DNA from: an uncultured Rhodospirillales bacterium
Lineage (GTDB): Bacteria > Pseudomonadota > Alphaproteobacteria > Kiloniellales > Kiloniellaceae
Direction: 5' to 3'
Assembly (NCBI GenBank): GCA_913060675.1
Contig: CAJXUS010000002.1
Coordinates: forward strand, 1 to 64,000
Length of the DNA: 64,000 nt
The notes under the pieces are model-generated. The model did no database searches, was not told the DNA's origin, and saw only the letters and a program-made list of their open reading frames with translations. Shown here one piece after another: positions 36,590 through 46,306 of the stretch (its first letter is position 1; every line of letters starts with the position of its first letter). A program made the position numbers and the translations under genes.

Positions 36590-37981
36590 ATGAGCGCGAA
36601 ATGGACACCTGATTCCTGGCGCGCCAAGGATATTCGGCAAGTGCCCGAATACCCAGACTCTGCTGCTGTAGATTCTGTGGAAAAAACCTTGGCGGGCCAA
36701 CCGCCACTGGTTTTTGCGGGCGAGGCACGCAGACTACGTAAACAACTTGGCGAAGTGGCCGAAGGCCGTGCATTCCTCCTTCAGGGGGGCGATTGTGCCG
36801 AGGCTTTTGCAGAGTTTCATCCCGATAATATCCGCGATACTTTCAAAGTAATGCTGCAAATGGCTGTGGCGCTGACTTTTGGTGCTGCTTGCCCAATCGT
36901 CAAAGTCGGCCGTATGGCTGGACAATTTGCCAAACCACGTTCTGCTGGCATGGAAACCATCGATGGTGTTGAATTGCCAAGTTACCGTGGTGATATTATC
37001 AATGGTATTGGTTTCACACCTGAAGAACGTATTCCTGATCCAGAACGCCTTATTAAAGCTTATCATCAGTCAGCTTCTACGCTGAACCTTTTGCGCGCTT
37101 TTGCTCAGGGTGGTTTTGCGAACCTGCGTAAGGTTCACGAATGGAACCATGATTTCGTTCGTAATTCTGCTCAATCAGAGCGCTACGAGGAAATGGCAAG
37201 TCGCATCGAAGAGGCTATTGGCTTCATGGAAGCTTGTGGCTTGACCGAAGAGCGCGTTCCACAGTTGAGCGAAACTGATTTCTATACCAGTCACGAAGCA
37301 CTCTTGCTGAATTATGAGCAATCCTTGACCCGCGTCGATAGTTTGACCGGTGATTGGTATGATTGTTCTGCTCATATGTTGTGGATCGGTGATCGGACCC
37401 GTCATATTGATGAGGCTCACGTTGAGTTCATGCGCGGCATTCACAATCCAATTGGCATGAAGTGTGGCCCATCTTCTGATCCTGATGATCTGTTGAAATT
37501 GATTGATCGCCTCAACCCGAACAACGATGCCGGTCGCCTGACCCTTATCGTTCGTATGGGGGAAGATAAGGTTCAAGACCATCTACCTGCACTGATCCGT
37601 GCCGTTGAGCGCGAAGGCAAAAAAGTTGTTTGGTCTTGTGATCCGATGCATGGCAACACCATCAAATCTTCTACTGGTTACAAAACCCGTCCGTTTGATC
37701 GGGTGCTTGGTGAAGTTCGTAACTTCTTTGCCGTACACAAGGCTGAAGGTACTTATGCAGGCGGTGTGCATTTCGAGATGACGGGGAAAGACGTGACAGA
37801 GTGTATCGGTGGGGCTCAGGCCATTACCGATGAAGATCTCTCTGCTCGTTATCATACTTACTGTGATCCGCGTCTCAATGCCAGCCAGGCTCTTGAACTC
37901 GCTTTCTTGATTGCCGAGCAGCTCAAAGAAGAACGTGAAAGCCGGGCATCAGCTCCTGTCGCTCAGGCATCTAATTTCTGA
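36590..37981 (+). CDS. Class II 3-deoxy-7-phosphoheptulonate (DAHP) synthase
   Basis: 463 residues, plant/Mycobacterium-type class II enzyme. Signature blocks: [15 protein letters not shown] with the metal-binding Cys, [43 protein letters not shown] and [18 protein letters not shown]. It condenses phosphoenolpyruvate and erythrose-4-P at the entry to the shikimate pathway. GAGG 8 nt before the ATG supports the start. pncB follows after 19 bp, and the two are probably co-transcribed although they belong to different pathways. Confidence 0.97.
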   Translation: MSAKWTPDSWRAKDIRQVPEYPDSAAVDSVEKTLAGQPPLVFAGEARRLRKQLGEVAEGRAFLLQGGDCAEAFAEFHPDNIRDTFKVMLQMAVALTFGAACPIVKVGRMAGQFAKPRSAGMETIDGVELPSYRGDIINGIGFTPEERIPDPERLIKAYHQSASTLNLLRAFAQGGFANLRKVHEWNHDFVRNSAQSERYEEMASRIEEAIGFMEACGLTEERVPQLSETDFYTSHEALLLNYEQSLTRVDSLTGDWYDCSAHMLWIGDRTRHIDEAHVEFMRGIHNPIGMKCGPSSDPDDLLKLIDRLNPNNDAGRLTLIVRMGEDKVQDHLPALIRAVEREGKKVVWSCDPMHGNTIKSSTGYKTRPFDRVLGEVRNFFAVHKAEGTYAGGVHFEMTGKDVTECIGGAQAITDEDLSARYHTYCDPRLNASQALELAFLIAEQLKEERESRASAPVAQASNF

Positions 37982-38000
37982 CGATTACAGGAAAAACACT

Positions 38001-39185
38001 ATGTCTGACTCGACCCACGATAATAGTCAGCAGGTAAAACATCAGAGGGAGGAGAGATCCTCCCTCTGGCCTGTTGAGGACCAGGATATTACAGCCTGGA
38101 CAGATCATTATTTTAACCGCAGCAAGAAGGTCGTCGAAAAATTTGGCGACCAGACGGTCACCTATGCGGTTTTTATGAGACGCCCTGTGGTTTCGGCTCC
38201 TGGTTTGGTTATCACGTGGTTAGAGGAGATGGCGCGCAAGCGTAACTTCGACCTGAAAATCGATCTTCGGTATGCAGAAGGGCGTTGGGTCGGAGCTGGT
38301 GAGCCTATAATGTATCTAACGGGGTCTTTACGCCATCTTGTTGATCTCGAGACTTTGCTGCTTCAACGTTTAGGCCCGGCCTGTGTCGCTGCTTACAATG
38401 CCTTTACCATGTGCTCTGATCTGCATTCGGTTGCTTTCCTTGCGATGGATGCTCGTCATTGTGCTGGAACCGATATGGCCGAGATTATGGCCTATGCAGC
38501 TTCGGTGGGTGCGGATCGCGCCAAGCGTAAGAATAACGCCGTTGGGTTTATTGGTAATGCTACCGATGCAACGGCGCATTATTTTGGACAAGACGGCGGC
38601 CTAGGCACGATGCCTCATGCCTTAATTGGCTATGCGGGATCAACCTTACGTGCGGCAGAAATGTTTGACGAAACATTTCCAGGCGACCCTATGACGGTAC
38701 TCATTGATTATTTCGCTCGTGAAATTACCGATGCGCTCACAGTTTGTCGTCGGTTCCCTAAACGTGCAGCGCAAGGACTTCTATCCGTAAGGATGGATAC
38801 ACCTGGCAGCCGATTTATTGAAACCTTAGACCCTCCGAGCTCTTATGCGGTACTAGAACGCAATGTTCCTAGAGCTATTCGAGGGTACCGTAACGAAGAA
38901 GAGCTTAGATATCTCGTGGGGCCAGGGGTTTCGGCTGCAGCAATTTGGACAATGCGTGAAGCCTTGGATAATGAAGGCTTTGATAAAGTGAAGATTGTCG
39001 CTTCATCTGGCTTTAGTCCTGCAAAGTGCCGTTTGATGGCAGAAGCCGAAGCGCCCCTTGATGTTGTCGGCACGGGTAGCTATCTACCTAGTAGCTGGTC
39101 TGAGACATATGCCACCGCTGATATCGTCGAATATGATGGCGTTGCCCGTGTTAAAGTAGGGCGTGAGTTCCTGATCCGAAAATAA
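38001..39185 (+). CDS. pncB: Nicotinate phosphoribosyltransferase
   Basis: 394 residues from the ATG at 38001, which has an AGGAAA ribosome site. The frame is open 90 bp further upstream, but that would overlap the DAHP synthase gene. Family features: TAWTDHYF near the start, the central SVAFLAMDARHCAG region, GFIGNATDAT, GTMPHALIGY with the active-site His, and the C-terminal VVGTGSYLP phosphate-binding turn. It converts nicotinate and PRPP to nicotinate mononucleotide in NAD salvage. NAD synthetase (nadE) is encoded 4 kb downstream. Confidence 0.9.
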   Translation: MSDSTHDNSQQVKHQREERSSLWPVEDQDITAWTDHYFNRSKKVVEKFGDQTVTYAVFMRRPVVSAPGLVITWLEEMARKRNFDLKIDLRYAEGRWVGAGEPIMYLTGSLRHLVDLETLLLQRLGPACVAAYNAFTMCSDLHSVAFLAMDARHCAGTDMAEIMAYAASVGADRAKRKNNAVGFIGNATDATAHYFGQDGGLGTMPHALIGYAGSTLRAAEMFDETFPGDPMTVLIDYFAREITDALTVCRRFPKRAAQGLLSVRMDTPGSRFIETLDPPSSYAVLERNVPRAIRGYRNEEELRYLVGPGVSAAAIWTMREALDNEGFDKVKIVASSGFSPAKCRLMAEAEAPLDVVGTGSYLPSSWSETYATADIVEYDGVARVKVGREFLIRK

Positions 39186-39232
39186 AGATCAGTAGCGAAG
39201 ATTAAGGCCCGATACGAAGGTAAAATATAGAA

Positions 39233-39664
39233 ATGACTGAGACTGTAACTTCCGGTGCGATCGAAGACTTGATCGAGAACTTTGAATTTCTGGAAGATTG
39301 GGAAGACCGTTATCGTTACATCATTGACTTGGGCCGCAAACTTCCTCCTATGGATGATGCGCTAAAAACCGAAGCTTCGCGGGTTCAAGGGTGTACCAGT
39401 CAGGTTTGGCTGGTTAGCCATATCGATGACAACACGCCCGCACGGATGACCTTCATTGCCGATAGTGATGCCCACATCGTGCGAGGCCTTGTTGCTGTTT
39501 TGTTAATGATTTTTTCAGGTAAAACGGCTCAAGAAATTAAGAGTACAGATATTGAGGGGATTTTAAATCAGCTGGAGTTTTCTCAACATCTCAGCCCTAA
39601 TCGGGCCAATGGATTGCATGCTATGGTTAAACGTATACAGGCAACTGCTGAAAGTTATCTCTAG
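39233..39664 (+). CDS. sufE: SufE-family cysteine-desulfurase sulfur acceptor
   Basis: 143 residues. The acceptor cysteine is in the conserved loop VQGCTSQVWL, and the downstream RMTFIADSDAHIVRGLVAVLL and SPNRANGLHAM blocks match SufE. It accepts persulphide sulphur from SufS and passes it to the SufBCD scaffold for Fe-S cluster assembly. The rest of the suf genes are not in the window. It is on the same strand 47 bp after pncB, so it may be part of that transcript. Confidence 0.93.
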   Translation: MTETVTSGAIEDLIENFEFLEDWEDRYRYIIDLGRKLPPMDDALKTEASRVQGCTSQVWLVSHIDDNTPARMTFIADSDAHIVRGLVAVLLMIFSGKTAQEIKSTDIEGILNQLEFSQHLSPNRANGLHAMVKRIQATAESYL

Positions 39665-39788
39665 AGGCATGACCTATTTAATTTGAGTTGAAGTGAAATA
39701 TATAAAATTGCTAACTATTTATAAAGTGCTTCTGTCTTAGCCTATTTCTTGGAAGACCTTGCCCAAATTATTGGGATTAAATGGAGCA

Positions 39789-40574
39789 ATGCAGCAAAGC
39801 GGATATAGGGGGATTTACCGAACTCTGGCTTGGTTTGTCGGCGTGCTATCCGTAGCTATTTTTTTCCTTATTTCTATATCGTTTTCATCTGTTTCCTATG
39901 CAGAACAATGGGTTCTCGGGATACCCAAAGATGATCGACCTCCTCTGACTTATACGCAAGATTGCAAACACGTCGGATTGATTATCGATATAGTTAGTGA
40001 GGTCGGGAGGCGCATTGGTGTCGAAATTACGACAGAGGTCGTTGCTGCGTCGGAAAGGCGCGCTGGCTTTATAAAAGGCAAATACCTTATTGAGTGCTGT
40101 ATAATTGAAGGTTGGCGAACACGACCAGAAGAACAGGCCGTACAACTTTTCTCTTCTCCAGTATTACAAATACAGGACATCTTTATTTTCCCGCCTCAAC
40201 AAGCTTTTTCAATTCCAGATATGGCTGCTTTAAAGGATCGAAAAATTGGTACTATTAGAGGGTATAGCTATAAAGGGGAAAGAAACTTCGGATCCAGGAT
40301 CGATCACGAAAGTGTAATGCCGCTCTTGGAAAGCATTGCTCAAGGCAAGGTTGATGTTGGCATTTTTCAAAGACGGGCCGCGGCCTTTCATTCGCGGCAA
40401 AGCAACTTGAACCTAACTTTTGGTCCTATGCATCATGAAGTCCAGGCCGGTATAAGATTACATAAAAGTAAGGCCCATTTTCTATCCGCAATAAATGAAG
40501 CGATCAAGGCAATGGAAAAAGATGGATCCTTTAAAAGCTTGTCCGATAAACACTCGACTTGGAAGCGGCAGTGA
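39789..40574 (+). CDS. Periplasmic solute-binding-like protein (family 3 type)
   Basis: 261 residues from the ATG at 39789, with GGAG just upstream. A TTG 30 bases earlier is also open. A signal sequence (LAWFVGVLSVAIFFLISISF, cleavage near SYA) is followed by a bilobed substrate-binding fold: WVLGIPKDDRPPLTY, the GLIIDIVSEVGRRIGV helix, LKDRKIGTIRGYSYKGE at the domain hinge, then EAIKAMEKDGSFKSL. No ABC permease or ATPase is adjacent. The next gene, 43 bp on, is a nucleotide cyclase, so the protein may sense rather than transport a ligand. Two adjacent Cys (LIECCIIEG) are unusual. Confidence 0.85.
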   Translation: MQQSGYRGIYRTLAWFVGVLSVAIFFLISISFSSVSYAEQWVLGIPKDDRPPLTYTQDCKHVGLIIDIVSEVGRRIGVEITTEVVAASERRAGFIKGKYLIECCIIEGWRTRPEEQAVQLFSSPVLQIQDIFIFPPQQAFSIPDMAALKDRKIGTIRGYSYKGERNFGSRIDHESVMPLLESIAQGKVDVGIFQRRAAAFHSRQSNLNLTFGPMHHEVQAGIRLHKSKAHFLSAINEAIKAMEKDGSFKSLSDKHSTWKRQ

Positions 40575-40617
40575 AATTATTTATTCGATCTAGATAAAAA
40601 TAGACTGGATTTTGATT

Positions 40618-41910
40618 ATGAATATTGAAGATCTATTTAATCGAGAGAACATCCTCGATATCAGTTTTTTTAATTTTCGTAATGCAGTTACGGCGGCCTT
40701 CTATGCAGATAGAGATCTTCATATTTTAAAGGTAAATAACAATTTCAAAGAGTTTTTCCCTATTCTGGGTAATGTATCGAATGCTTATTTTCCCGATGTT
40801 TTAAAGCAGTTAGGTGTGGATGAGGGCATAATAAAAACATTTTCAGAGGACTTCAAAAAAAATAGTCGTGTTTTGATCCCTCATATTACAATTCACAGCG
40901 AGGGGAAAGAGCATGTTTACTCTCTTCTCGCCACTCACACACATGACGATAGTTTTTCCTATCTCAACGGTGTTCAAGGGCAATTCGTTGACCGGACACA
41001 AGAGTTTGAACTTCGCAAGGAAAGAGAGAACTTACTCGAAGAAAAAATCAGAGATCATGAAATTATCGAAGAAAAAACGCATCAACTCGAGCGCTTGGCA
41101 ACTCGGTTGGCGAAGTATTTGTCTCCTCAAATTTATGACAGTATTTTCTCTGATCGAAACGAAACCAAACCCAATTTTTCCCGCAAAAACCTAACGATAT
41201 TCTTTTCCGATATCGTAGGGTTTACCGAAATCAGTGACGGTATGGAGCCTGAAAAATTGGCTTTTATTATCAATCGCTACCTGAGCGAGATGTCAGACAT
41301 CGCTATAGAGTATGGTGGAACAATAGATAAGTTTATTGGCGACGCTGTATTGGTGTTTTTTGGTGATCCTGAAACCCGAGGAGAACAACAAGACGCGCTC
41401 AACTGTGCAAACATGGCGCTTCGTATGCAAGAAAAGGTCGAGGAATTACACGATGTCTGGCAGGAGAACGGGATCGCAAACCCTCTTAAAGTTCGAATGG
41501 GGATTAATACGGGGTATTGTACCGTTGGTAATTTTGGATCTGATCATCGTTTAGAATATACGGTCCTCGGCAGTCCAGTTAATTTAGCCGCAAGGCTTCA
41601 GACTGCAACTGAACCAGATACAATACTGATTAGCGAATCAACCTACACCCTTATACATGATAAGGCTGAGTGTACTCATGTTGGAGAAATAACACCCAAA
41701 GGCTTTTTGCGTCCGATCAGAACTTACCACTTAAACTGTACATTGGATGAAACATCAGGAGAAGCAGGGCGTAGATCTCTTAAACATGTGGCGGAACATG
41801 TCAGTGTTTCTATCGCAGATGCAAGCCATATCAAAGAAGCCATCGAAGAGCTGAAAACAATTCAAGAAGAGTTAGAAGATAAATTATCTTCGACAAAGGA
41901 TTTTTCTTAA
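40618..41910 (+). CDS. Class III adenylate/guanylate cyclase with N-terminal PAS-like domain
   Basis: 430 residues from the ATG at 40618. Residues 1-125 form a PAS-like sensor (FRNAVTAAFYADRDLHILKVN), followed by a coiled coil (about 128-170) and the catalytic domain (about 190-375). Metal-binding Asp residues are in FFSDIVGFTEISD and KFIGDAVLVFFG, and the transition-state Asn/Arg pair is in NLAARLQ. Lys in TIDKFIGD and Thr in EYTVLG at the base-recognition positions favour ATP over GTP. There is no transmembrane segment, so it is cytosolic. A short coiled C-terminus (KEAIEELKTIQEELEDKL) follows. It is probably co-transcribed with the preceding binding-protein gene. Confidence 0.92.
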   Translation: MNIEDLFNRENILDISFFNFRNAVTAAFYADRDLHILKVNNNFKEFFPILGNVSNAYFPDVLKQLGVDEGIIKTFSEDFKKNSRVLIPHITIHSEGKEHVYSLLATHTHDDSFSYLNGVQGQFVDRTQEFELRKERENLLEEKIRDHEIIEEKTHQLERLATRLAKYLSPQIYDSIFSDRNETKPNFSRKNLTIFFSDIVGFTEISDGMEPEKLAFIINRYLSEMSDIAIEYGGTIDKFIGDAVLVFFGDPETRGEQQDALNCANMALRMQEKVEELHDVWQENGIANPLKVRMGINTGYCTVGNFGSDHRLEYTVLGSPVNLAARLQTATEPDTILISESTYTLIHDKAECTHVGEITPKGFLRPIRTYHLNCTLDETSGEAGRRSLKHVAEHVSVSIADASHIKEAIEELKTIQEELEDKLSSTKDFS

Positions 41911-41929
41911 AAATAACCGGATTGAAATT

Positions 41930-41968
41930 CAACTTGGCTTCGCGAACTTAGATCACGAAGCCAAGTTG
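41930..41968. terminator. Hairpin between convergent cyclase and SDR genes
   Basis: CAACTTGGCTTCG (41930-41942) pairs perfectly with CGAAGCCAAGTTG (41956-41968) across 13 nt. There is no strong T-run, but the position between two stop codons suggests a bidirectional terminator. Confidence 0.65.
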
Positions 41969-41983
41969 ATTGCAGAAGTTTAG

Positions 41984-42763
41984 TTAGAAAGTACCAGGAT
42001 AAGCGCCACCATCGAGAAGCCAGTTCTGTCCGGTGATAAAACCAGCTCGGTTACTACAGAGAAAAGCACAAGCAGCACCAAACTCGTCTGGTTTACCAAA
42101 GCGTTTGCTTGGGTTCGTTGATTGGCGGGTTGCCCATTCTTGGTCTAGGCTAGTGCCATTATTATTTGCCGCTGCTTGGAGTGTTGACGTCAATCGGTCG
42201 GTTTCAAACGGCCCAGGTAGCAGGTTGTTACAGGTAACGTTGTTCGCGGCGATTTCACGCGCGAGGCCAGCCACAAATCCCGTTAGCCCTGAGCGCGCCC
42301 CGTTAGAAAGACCTAAAATAGGGATAGGGGCTTTGACAGCGCCGGAGGTAATATTAACGATACGGCCAAATTTCCGATCGATCATACCATCGACAACAGC
42401 TTTTATAAGAAGGATCGGTGTAACCATGTTGGCTTCAACGGCATTGTGCCAGGTGTCGCCATCCCAGTCGCGGAAGTTACCTGGAGGCGGGCCGCCTGCA
42501 TTGTTAACCAGAATATCGGGGGAGGGGCAGGCGGCGAGTAATTTTTCTCGCCCTTCTTCGGTGGTAACATCACAAGCGACGGTTTTTACGTCAATACCAG
42601 TTGCATCTCTAATTTCTTGAGCCGTGGTTTCAACCGTTTCAGCAGTTCTACCATTAATAACAACTTCGACGCCCTCTTTTGCCAACTCCATAGCGCAGGC
42701 TTTTCCCAAACCTTTTGAGGAAGCGCATATAATCGCTTTGCGGCCTGCTATTCCGAGATCCAT
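41984..42763 (-). CDS. Short-chain dehydrogenase/reductase, atypical active site
   Basis: 259 residues from the ATG at 42763, which has CGGAG upstream. The long in-frame extension to 42931 is not protein-like. The cofactor loop is ASSKGLGKACA, followed by CDVT, NNAGGPPPG and VNITSGAVKAP with the catalytic Ser. The usual Tyr-x3-Lys is not present: the position reads LSNGARSGLTGF. The C-terminal GQNWLLDGGAYPG matches the family. It is often annotated as a 3-oxoacyl-ACP reductase-like SDR, but the loss of Tyr/Lys means its activity and substrate are uncertain. The gene stands alone. Confidence 0.9.
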   Translation of the reverse strand: MDLGIAGRKAIICASSKGLGKACAMELAKEGVEVVINGRTAETVETTAQEIRDATGIDVKTVACDVTTEEGREKLLAACPSPDILVNNAGGPPPGNFRDWDGDTWHNAVEANMVTPILLIKAVVDGMIDRKFGRIVNITSGAVKAPIPILGLSNGARSGLTGFVAGLAREIAANNVTCNNLLPGPFETDRLTSTLQAAANNNGTSLDQEWATRQSTNPSKRFGKPDEFGAACAFLCSNRAGFITGQNWLLDGGAYPGTF

Positions 42764-43140
42764 TGTTTTGCTCCGTAATTTTCGATATTTAAATGTGTAC
42801 GTATTTGGGGGTAAGCCCTTAACGTTGCAAGAGATGCTATGGTTATTGCTTCCACTGCCCGGCAAGGAGTTATGGTGGGGATGGCAAATTGATCTTGTAA
42901 CCAGTTTCTGTAACGCGGCAACTTTGCGCAACCTAAAATAAAACTTTGTGCGCCCAACTTATTTCACACCTTGATGAAGAATTCGGGTTTAGAGAATAAC
43001 CAAACCATTTATCTATTTTGGAGCTTGAAAGTTATTAAATCTCAACTTACTTATACTCAACAGGAGTACAAGCATTGGGTTGTTGCTAAAGTAACAGCTT
43101 CATGCTTGCCGCCATATCGGTATAGGGGTAATAAGCTGAC
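42764..43140. other. 377-bp divergent intergenic region
   Basis: Between the SDR gene and nadE, which diverge. No gene or RNA was recognised. The stretch is of ordinary composition and should contain both promoters. Confidence 0.4.
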
Positions 43141-44856
43141 ATGACTGAAAAACTGACCATTGCCTTTGCGCAGATGAATCCAACAGTCGGCGATATCCGT
43201 GGGAACGCTGACCTTATTCGTGCTGCGCGCCAGAAAGCCGCTGATGCAGGTGCCGACTTGCTCGTGACGCCGGAGTTAAGCCTTGTTGGCTATCCCCCTG
43301 AAGATCTGGTTTTAAAACCAGAACTTTTGCTGGAAGCTCAGGCTGAGCTAAGAGCGTTAATGGCTGAAACGGGCGATGGTGGTCCTGGCATTTTGGTTGG
43401 TGCACCGATGCCTGACGTGAAGTTGCAGGAAAACCCCTTCAAAAAAGCCTTCACGACGGCTGGCTCTGAAATCTACAACGCAGCTGTGTTGCTTGATGGT
43501 GGAAGCCTTGTCGGCTGGAAGGGGAAACATTTTCTTTGTGATTACAGCGTTTTTGATGAAAAGCGCGTATTCAAGCAGGGGGCTCTTACAGGGCCTTTTT
43601 CCTTCCGTGGTGTTCGGGTAGGTGTCTTTATTTGCGAAGACATGTGGGATGCCGATGTTTGTGAAACCCTGGCCGAAGCCGGGGCGGAAATGTTGATCGG
43701 GATAAATGGTTCTCAGTTCAACGCAGGCAAGACGGATACGCGCCAGCACTTGGCGATAGAACGGATCAAAGAATGTGATCTACCGCTGGCCTACCTCAAT
43801 ATGGTTGGGGGCCAAGATGACATTGTCTTTGATGGTGGCTCTTTTGTTCTCAATGCGGATTGTAGTCTACAGGCGCAAGCTCCGATGTTCGATGAGCACT
43901 TCATGGTGACAGAGTGGGTTAAGGAGGACACAGGTAATTGGTCCTGTCTGCCCGCTGACAAGGTTGCCCCTGAAGAGGAGTTATCTGCAATTTATCGGGC
44001 TCTCGTTCTTGGGGTTCGTGATTATATTCGTAAAAACCGTTTTCCAGGTATTGTTATTGGTATGTCTGGCGGTATTGATTCCGGTCTGTCCGCTGCGATT
44101 GCTGTTGATGCCATCGGTGCCGATCGAGTTCGTTGTGTGATGATGCCTTCACCCTACACTTCGAAAGAAAGCCTTGAAGACGCCGAGCTGGCGACTGAAC
44201 TACTTGGTGTGAAGTACGATTCCATTTCCATTGGCCCTGCGATGAAAGCCTTTGAAGAAATGCTGGCGCCTGTTATGGCGGGAACTGAGGCTGATACCAC
44301 AGAAGAAAACATTCAAGCGCGCTCACGTGGGCTGACCCTAATGGCGATTTCGAACAAACTGGGCTTTATGGTTCTTTCAACAGGCAATAAATCTGAAATG
44401 TCTGTTGGCTATGCCACGCTCTATGGCGACATGTGTGGTGGTTATAACGCCCTAAAAGATGTTTATAAGACCAAGGTCTTTGCTTTATCTTGGTGGCGTA
44501 ATGCACATAAACCCCACGATGCACTGGGGCCTGATGGCGCCGTAATGCCTGAGCGCATTATTACCAAGCCTCCATCGGCGGAACTGAAACTCGATCAAAC
44601 AGATCAAGACAGTTTGCCGGAATACGACGTCCTTGATGGCATTCTCGAGTGTTTAATCGAGGAAGAATTGCCTCTGGTTGATATTCTTGCCCGAGGATAT
44701 GACGAGAGTACTGTTCGTCGTGTCTGGCGTATGCTAGACCTTGCAGAATATAAACGACGTCAATCTGCGCCAGGTGTACGTGTCACGATCCGTGATCTAG
44801 CCAGAGACAGACGATATCCGATCACGAATGCGTTTCGTGGCCTTACGAATAGATAA
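43141..44856 (+). CDS. nadE: Glutamine-dependent NAD+ synthetase
   Basis: 571 residues, two domains. The N-terminal nitrilase-type glutaminase (1-270) shows its Glu in VTPELSLVGYPPEDL, Lys in KGKHFLCDYSVFDE and nucleophilic Cys in FICEDMWD. The C-terminal ATP-pyrophosphatase synthetase has the P-loop MSGGIDSGLSAA, then STGNKSEMSVGYATLYGDM. It amidates nicotinic-acid adenine dinucleotide to NAD using ammonia from glutamine. Length and layout match the bacterial two-domain form. gltX follows after 21 bp and may share its transcript. Confidence 0.97.
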   Translation: MTEKLTIAFAQMNPTVGDIRGNADLIRAARQKAADAGADLLVTPELSLVGYPPEDLVLKPELLLEAQAELRALMAETGDGGPGILVGAPMPDVKLQENPFKKAFTTAGSEIYNAAVLLDGGSLVGWKGKHFLCDYSVFDEKRVFKQGALTGPFSFRGVRVGVFICEDMWDADVCETLAEAGAEMLIGINGSQFNAGKTDTRQHLAIERIKECDLPLAYLNMVGGQDDIVFDGGSFVLNADCSLQAQAPMFDEHFMVTEWVKEDTGNWSCLPADKVAPEEELSAIYRALVLGVRDYIRKNRFPGIVIGMSGGIDSGLSAAIAVDAIGADRVRCVMMPSPYTSKESLEDAELATELLGVKYDSISIGPAMKAFEEMLAPVMAGTEADTTEENIQARSRGLTLMAISNKLGFMVLSTGNKSEMSVGYATLYGDMCGGYNALKDVYKTKVFALSWWRNAHKPHDALGPDGAVMPERIITKPPSAELKLDQTDQDSLPEYDVLDGILECLIEEELPLVDILARGYDESTVRRVWRMLDLAEYKRRQSAPGVRVTIRDLARDRRYPITNAFRGLTNR

Positions 44857-44877
44857 CAGAAGAAAAAGACGAGTTTC

Positions 44878-46209
44878 ATGAAAGTACGCTTTGCCCCAAG
44901 TCCCACCGGTCGTTTACACGCCGGGAACGCCCGTATCGCTGTATTGAACTGGCTGATGGCCAAAAAGGCTGGCGGAACTTTCTTGTTGCGTCTGGATGAT
45001 ACCGACACAGAACGTTCAACAGATGAATTTGCCGAAGCCATTCAAACTGATTTGAAGTGGATGGGTCTTGAATGGGACGAGTTTGCTGTCCAATCCCATC
45101 GTATGGATCGTTATGATTTGGCTGCTGAAAAGCTCAAAGCTGATGGACGCCTTTATCCTTGTTACGAAACTTCTGAAGAGCTTGGCCTGAAGCGTAAAGT
45201 CGCCCTGCAAGCTGGCCGTCCGCCGATCTATGATCGCGAAGCTCTTAATCTTACACCAGAAGATGTTGCCAAGTACGAAGGCGAAGGACGTAAAGCCCAT
45301 TGGCGCTTTAAGCTCGAACATAGTCCTGTGGATTGGAACGATCTTGTTCGTGGTGAGATCCATTTTGAAGGACAACATCTAACCGATCCTGTTCTTATCC
45401 GCGAAGATGGTCGCCCACTCTATACCCTGACATCATGTGTTGATGATATCGAGCTGGAAGTAACCCACGTTTTACGCGGTGAAGATCACGTTTCGAATAC
45501 GGCGGTTCAAGTTCAGTTATTTGAAGCCTTAGGTGGGAAAGTGCCCGAGTTTGCTCATATCTCACTTATGGTTGGCGCTGATGGTTCAGGTCTTTCAAAA
45601 CGCCTTGGAAGTCTAAGCTTGAGTTCTCTTCGTGAAGAAGAGGGGCTGGAACCTATGGCTCTTAACAGTTATCTGGCTCGTTTGGGAACACCTGATCCGA
45701 TTGAAGTACGACAAACCCCGGCTGCCTTGACGGAGCTTTTTGATATTGTCCGCTTTGGCCGTGCTACACCGCGGTTTGATCCGGTTGAACTCGGTCATTT
45801 GAATGCGAAAGTTTTGCACGAGGCTGATTTTGATTCGATTAAATCACGTTTACCTGAAGGCTTTGATAAAGAGCTTTGGGGTGTTGTACAGCCAAACCTT
45901 GAGAAGCTATCTGATACTCAATCCTGGTACGACATCTGTCGCGGTGACGTAACGCCTGATATTGCGGATGAAGACGCTGAGTTTTTAACGCTTGCCTCAG
46001 AGCATTTACCCCAAGCGCCATGGGATCAAGGTACCTGGAAAGAGCTTACATCTGTTCTTAAAACAGAAACGGGTCGTAAAGGTAAACAGCTTTTCATGCC
46101 GCTTCGCAAAGCGCTTACAGGGCAACAGCACGGGCCTGAATTGGCTCAGTTACTTCCGCTCATTGGGCGTGAACGTGCAGAAGCGCGCTTAAAAGGACAA
46201 GTAGCTTAA
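44878..46209 (+). CDS. gltX: Glutamyl-tRNA synthetase
   Basis: 443 residues, class I synthetase of the GlxRS family. The HIGH-type motif is PSPTGRLHAGNARIAVLNW, the KMSKS-type motif is GLSKRLGSLS, and the DDTDTERS block is present. The anticodon-binding C-terminal region is short. Many alphaproteobacteria carry two GluRS genes, one of which charges tRNA-Gln for later amidation. This one could be either, and I cannot tell from one copy. It precedes cysS on the same strand with a 97-bp gap. Confidence 0.95.
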   Translation: MKVRFAPSPTGRLHAGNARIAVLNWLMAKKAGGTFLLRLDDTDTERSTDEFAEAIQTDLKWMGLEWDEFAVQSHRMDRYDLAAEKLKADGRLYPCYETSEELGLKRKVALQAGRPPIYDREALNLTPEDVAKYEGEGRKAHWRFKLEHSPVDWNDLVRGEIHFEGQHLTDPVLIREDGRPLYTLTSCVDDIELEVTHVLRGEDHVSNTAVQVQLFEALGGKVPEFAHISLMVGADGSGLSKRLGSLSLSSLREEEGLEPMALNSYLARLGTPDPIEVRQTPAALTELFDIVRFGRATPRFDPVELGHLNAKVLHEADFDSIKSRLPEGFDKELWGVVQPNLEKLSDTQSWYDICRGDVTPDIADEDAEFLTLASEHLPQAPWDQGTWKELTSVLKTETGRKGKQLFMPLRKALTGQQHGPELAQLLPLIGRERAEARLKGQVA

Positions 46210-46306
46210 AACTTATCTGGTATATTTTTGAAAGGGGCTTATATAGAGTTTCCTTCATATGTAGTGACACATAATTTAAAACCGACAAAACCCTTGGGAA
46301 AAGACC

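Noticed and set aside
42764..42931. N-terminal extension of the SDR protein by 56 residues
   Set aside because: The extension is Cys/His/Asn-rich and not like SDR N-termini. The ATG at 42763 has a good ribosome site and starts right before the cofactor-binding fold.
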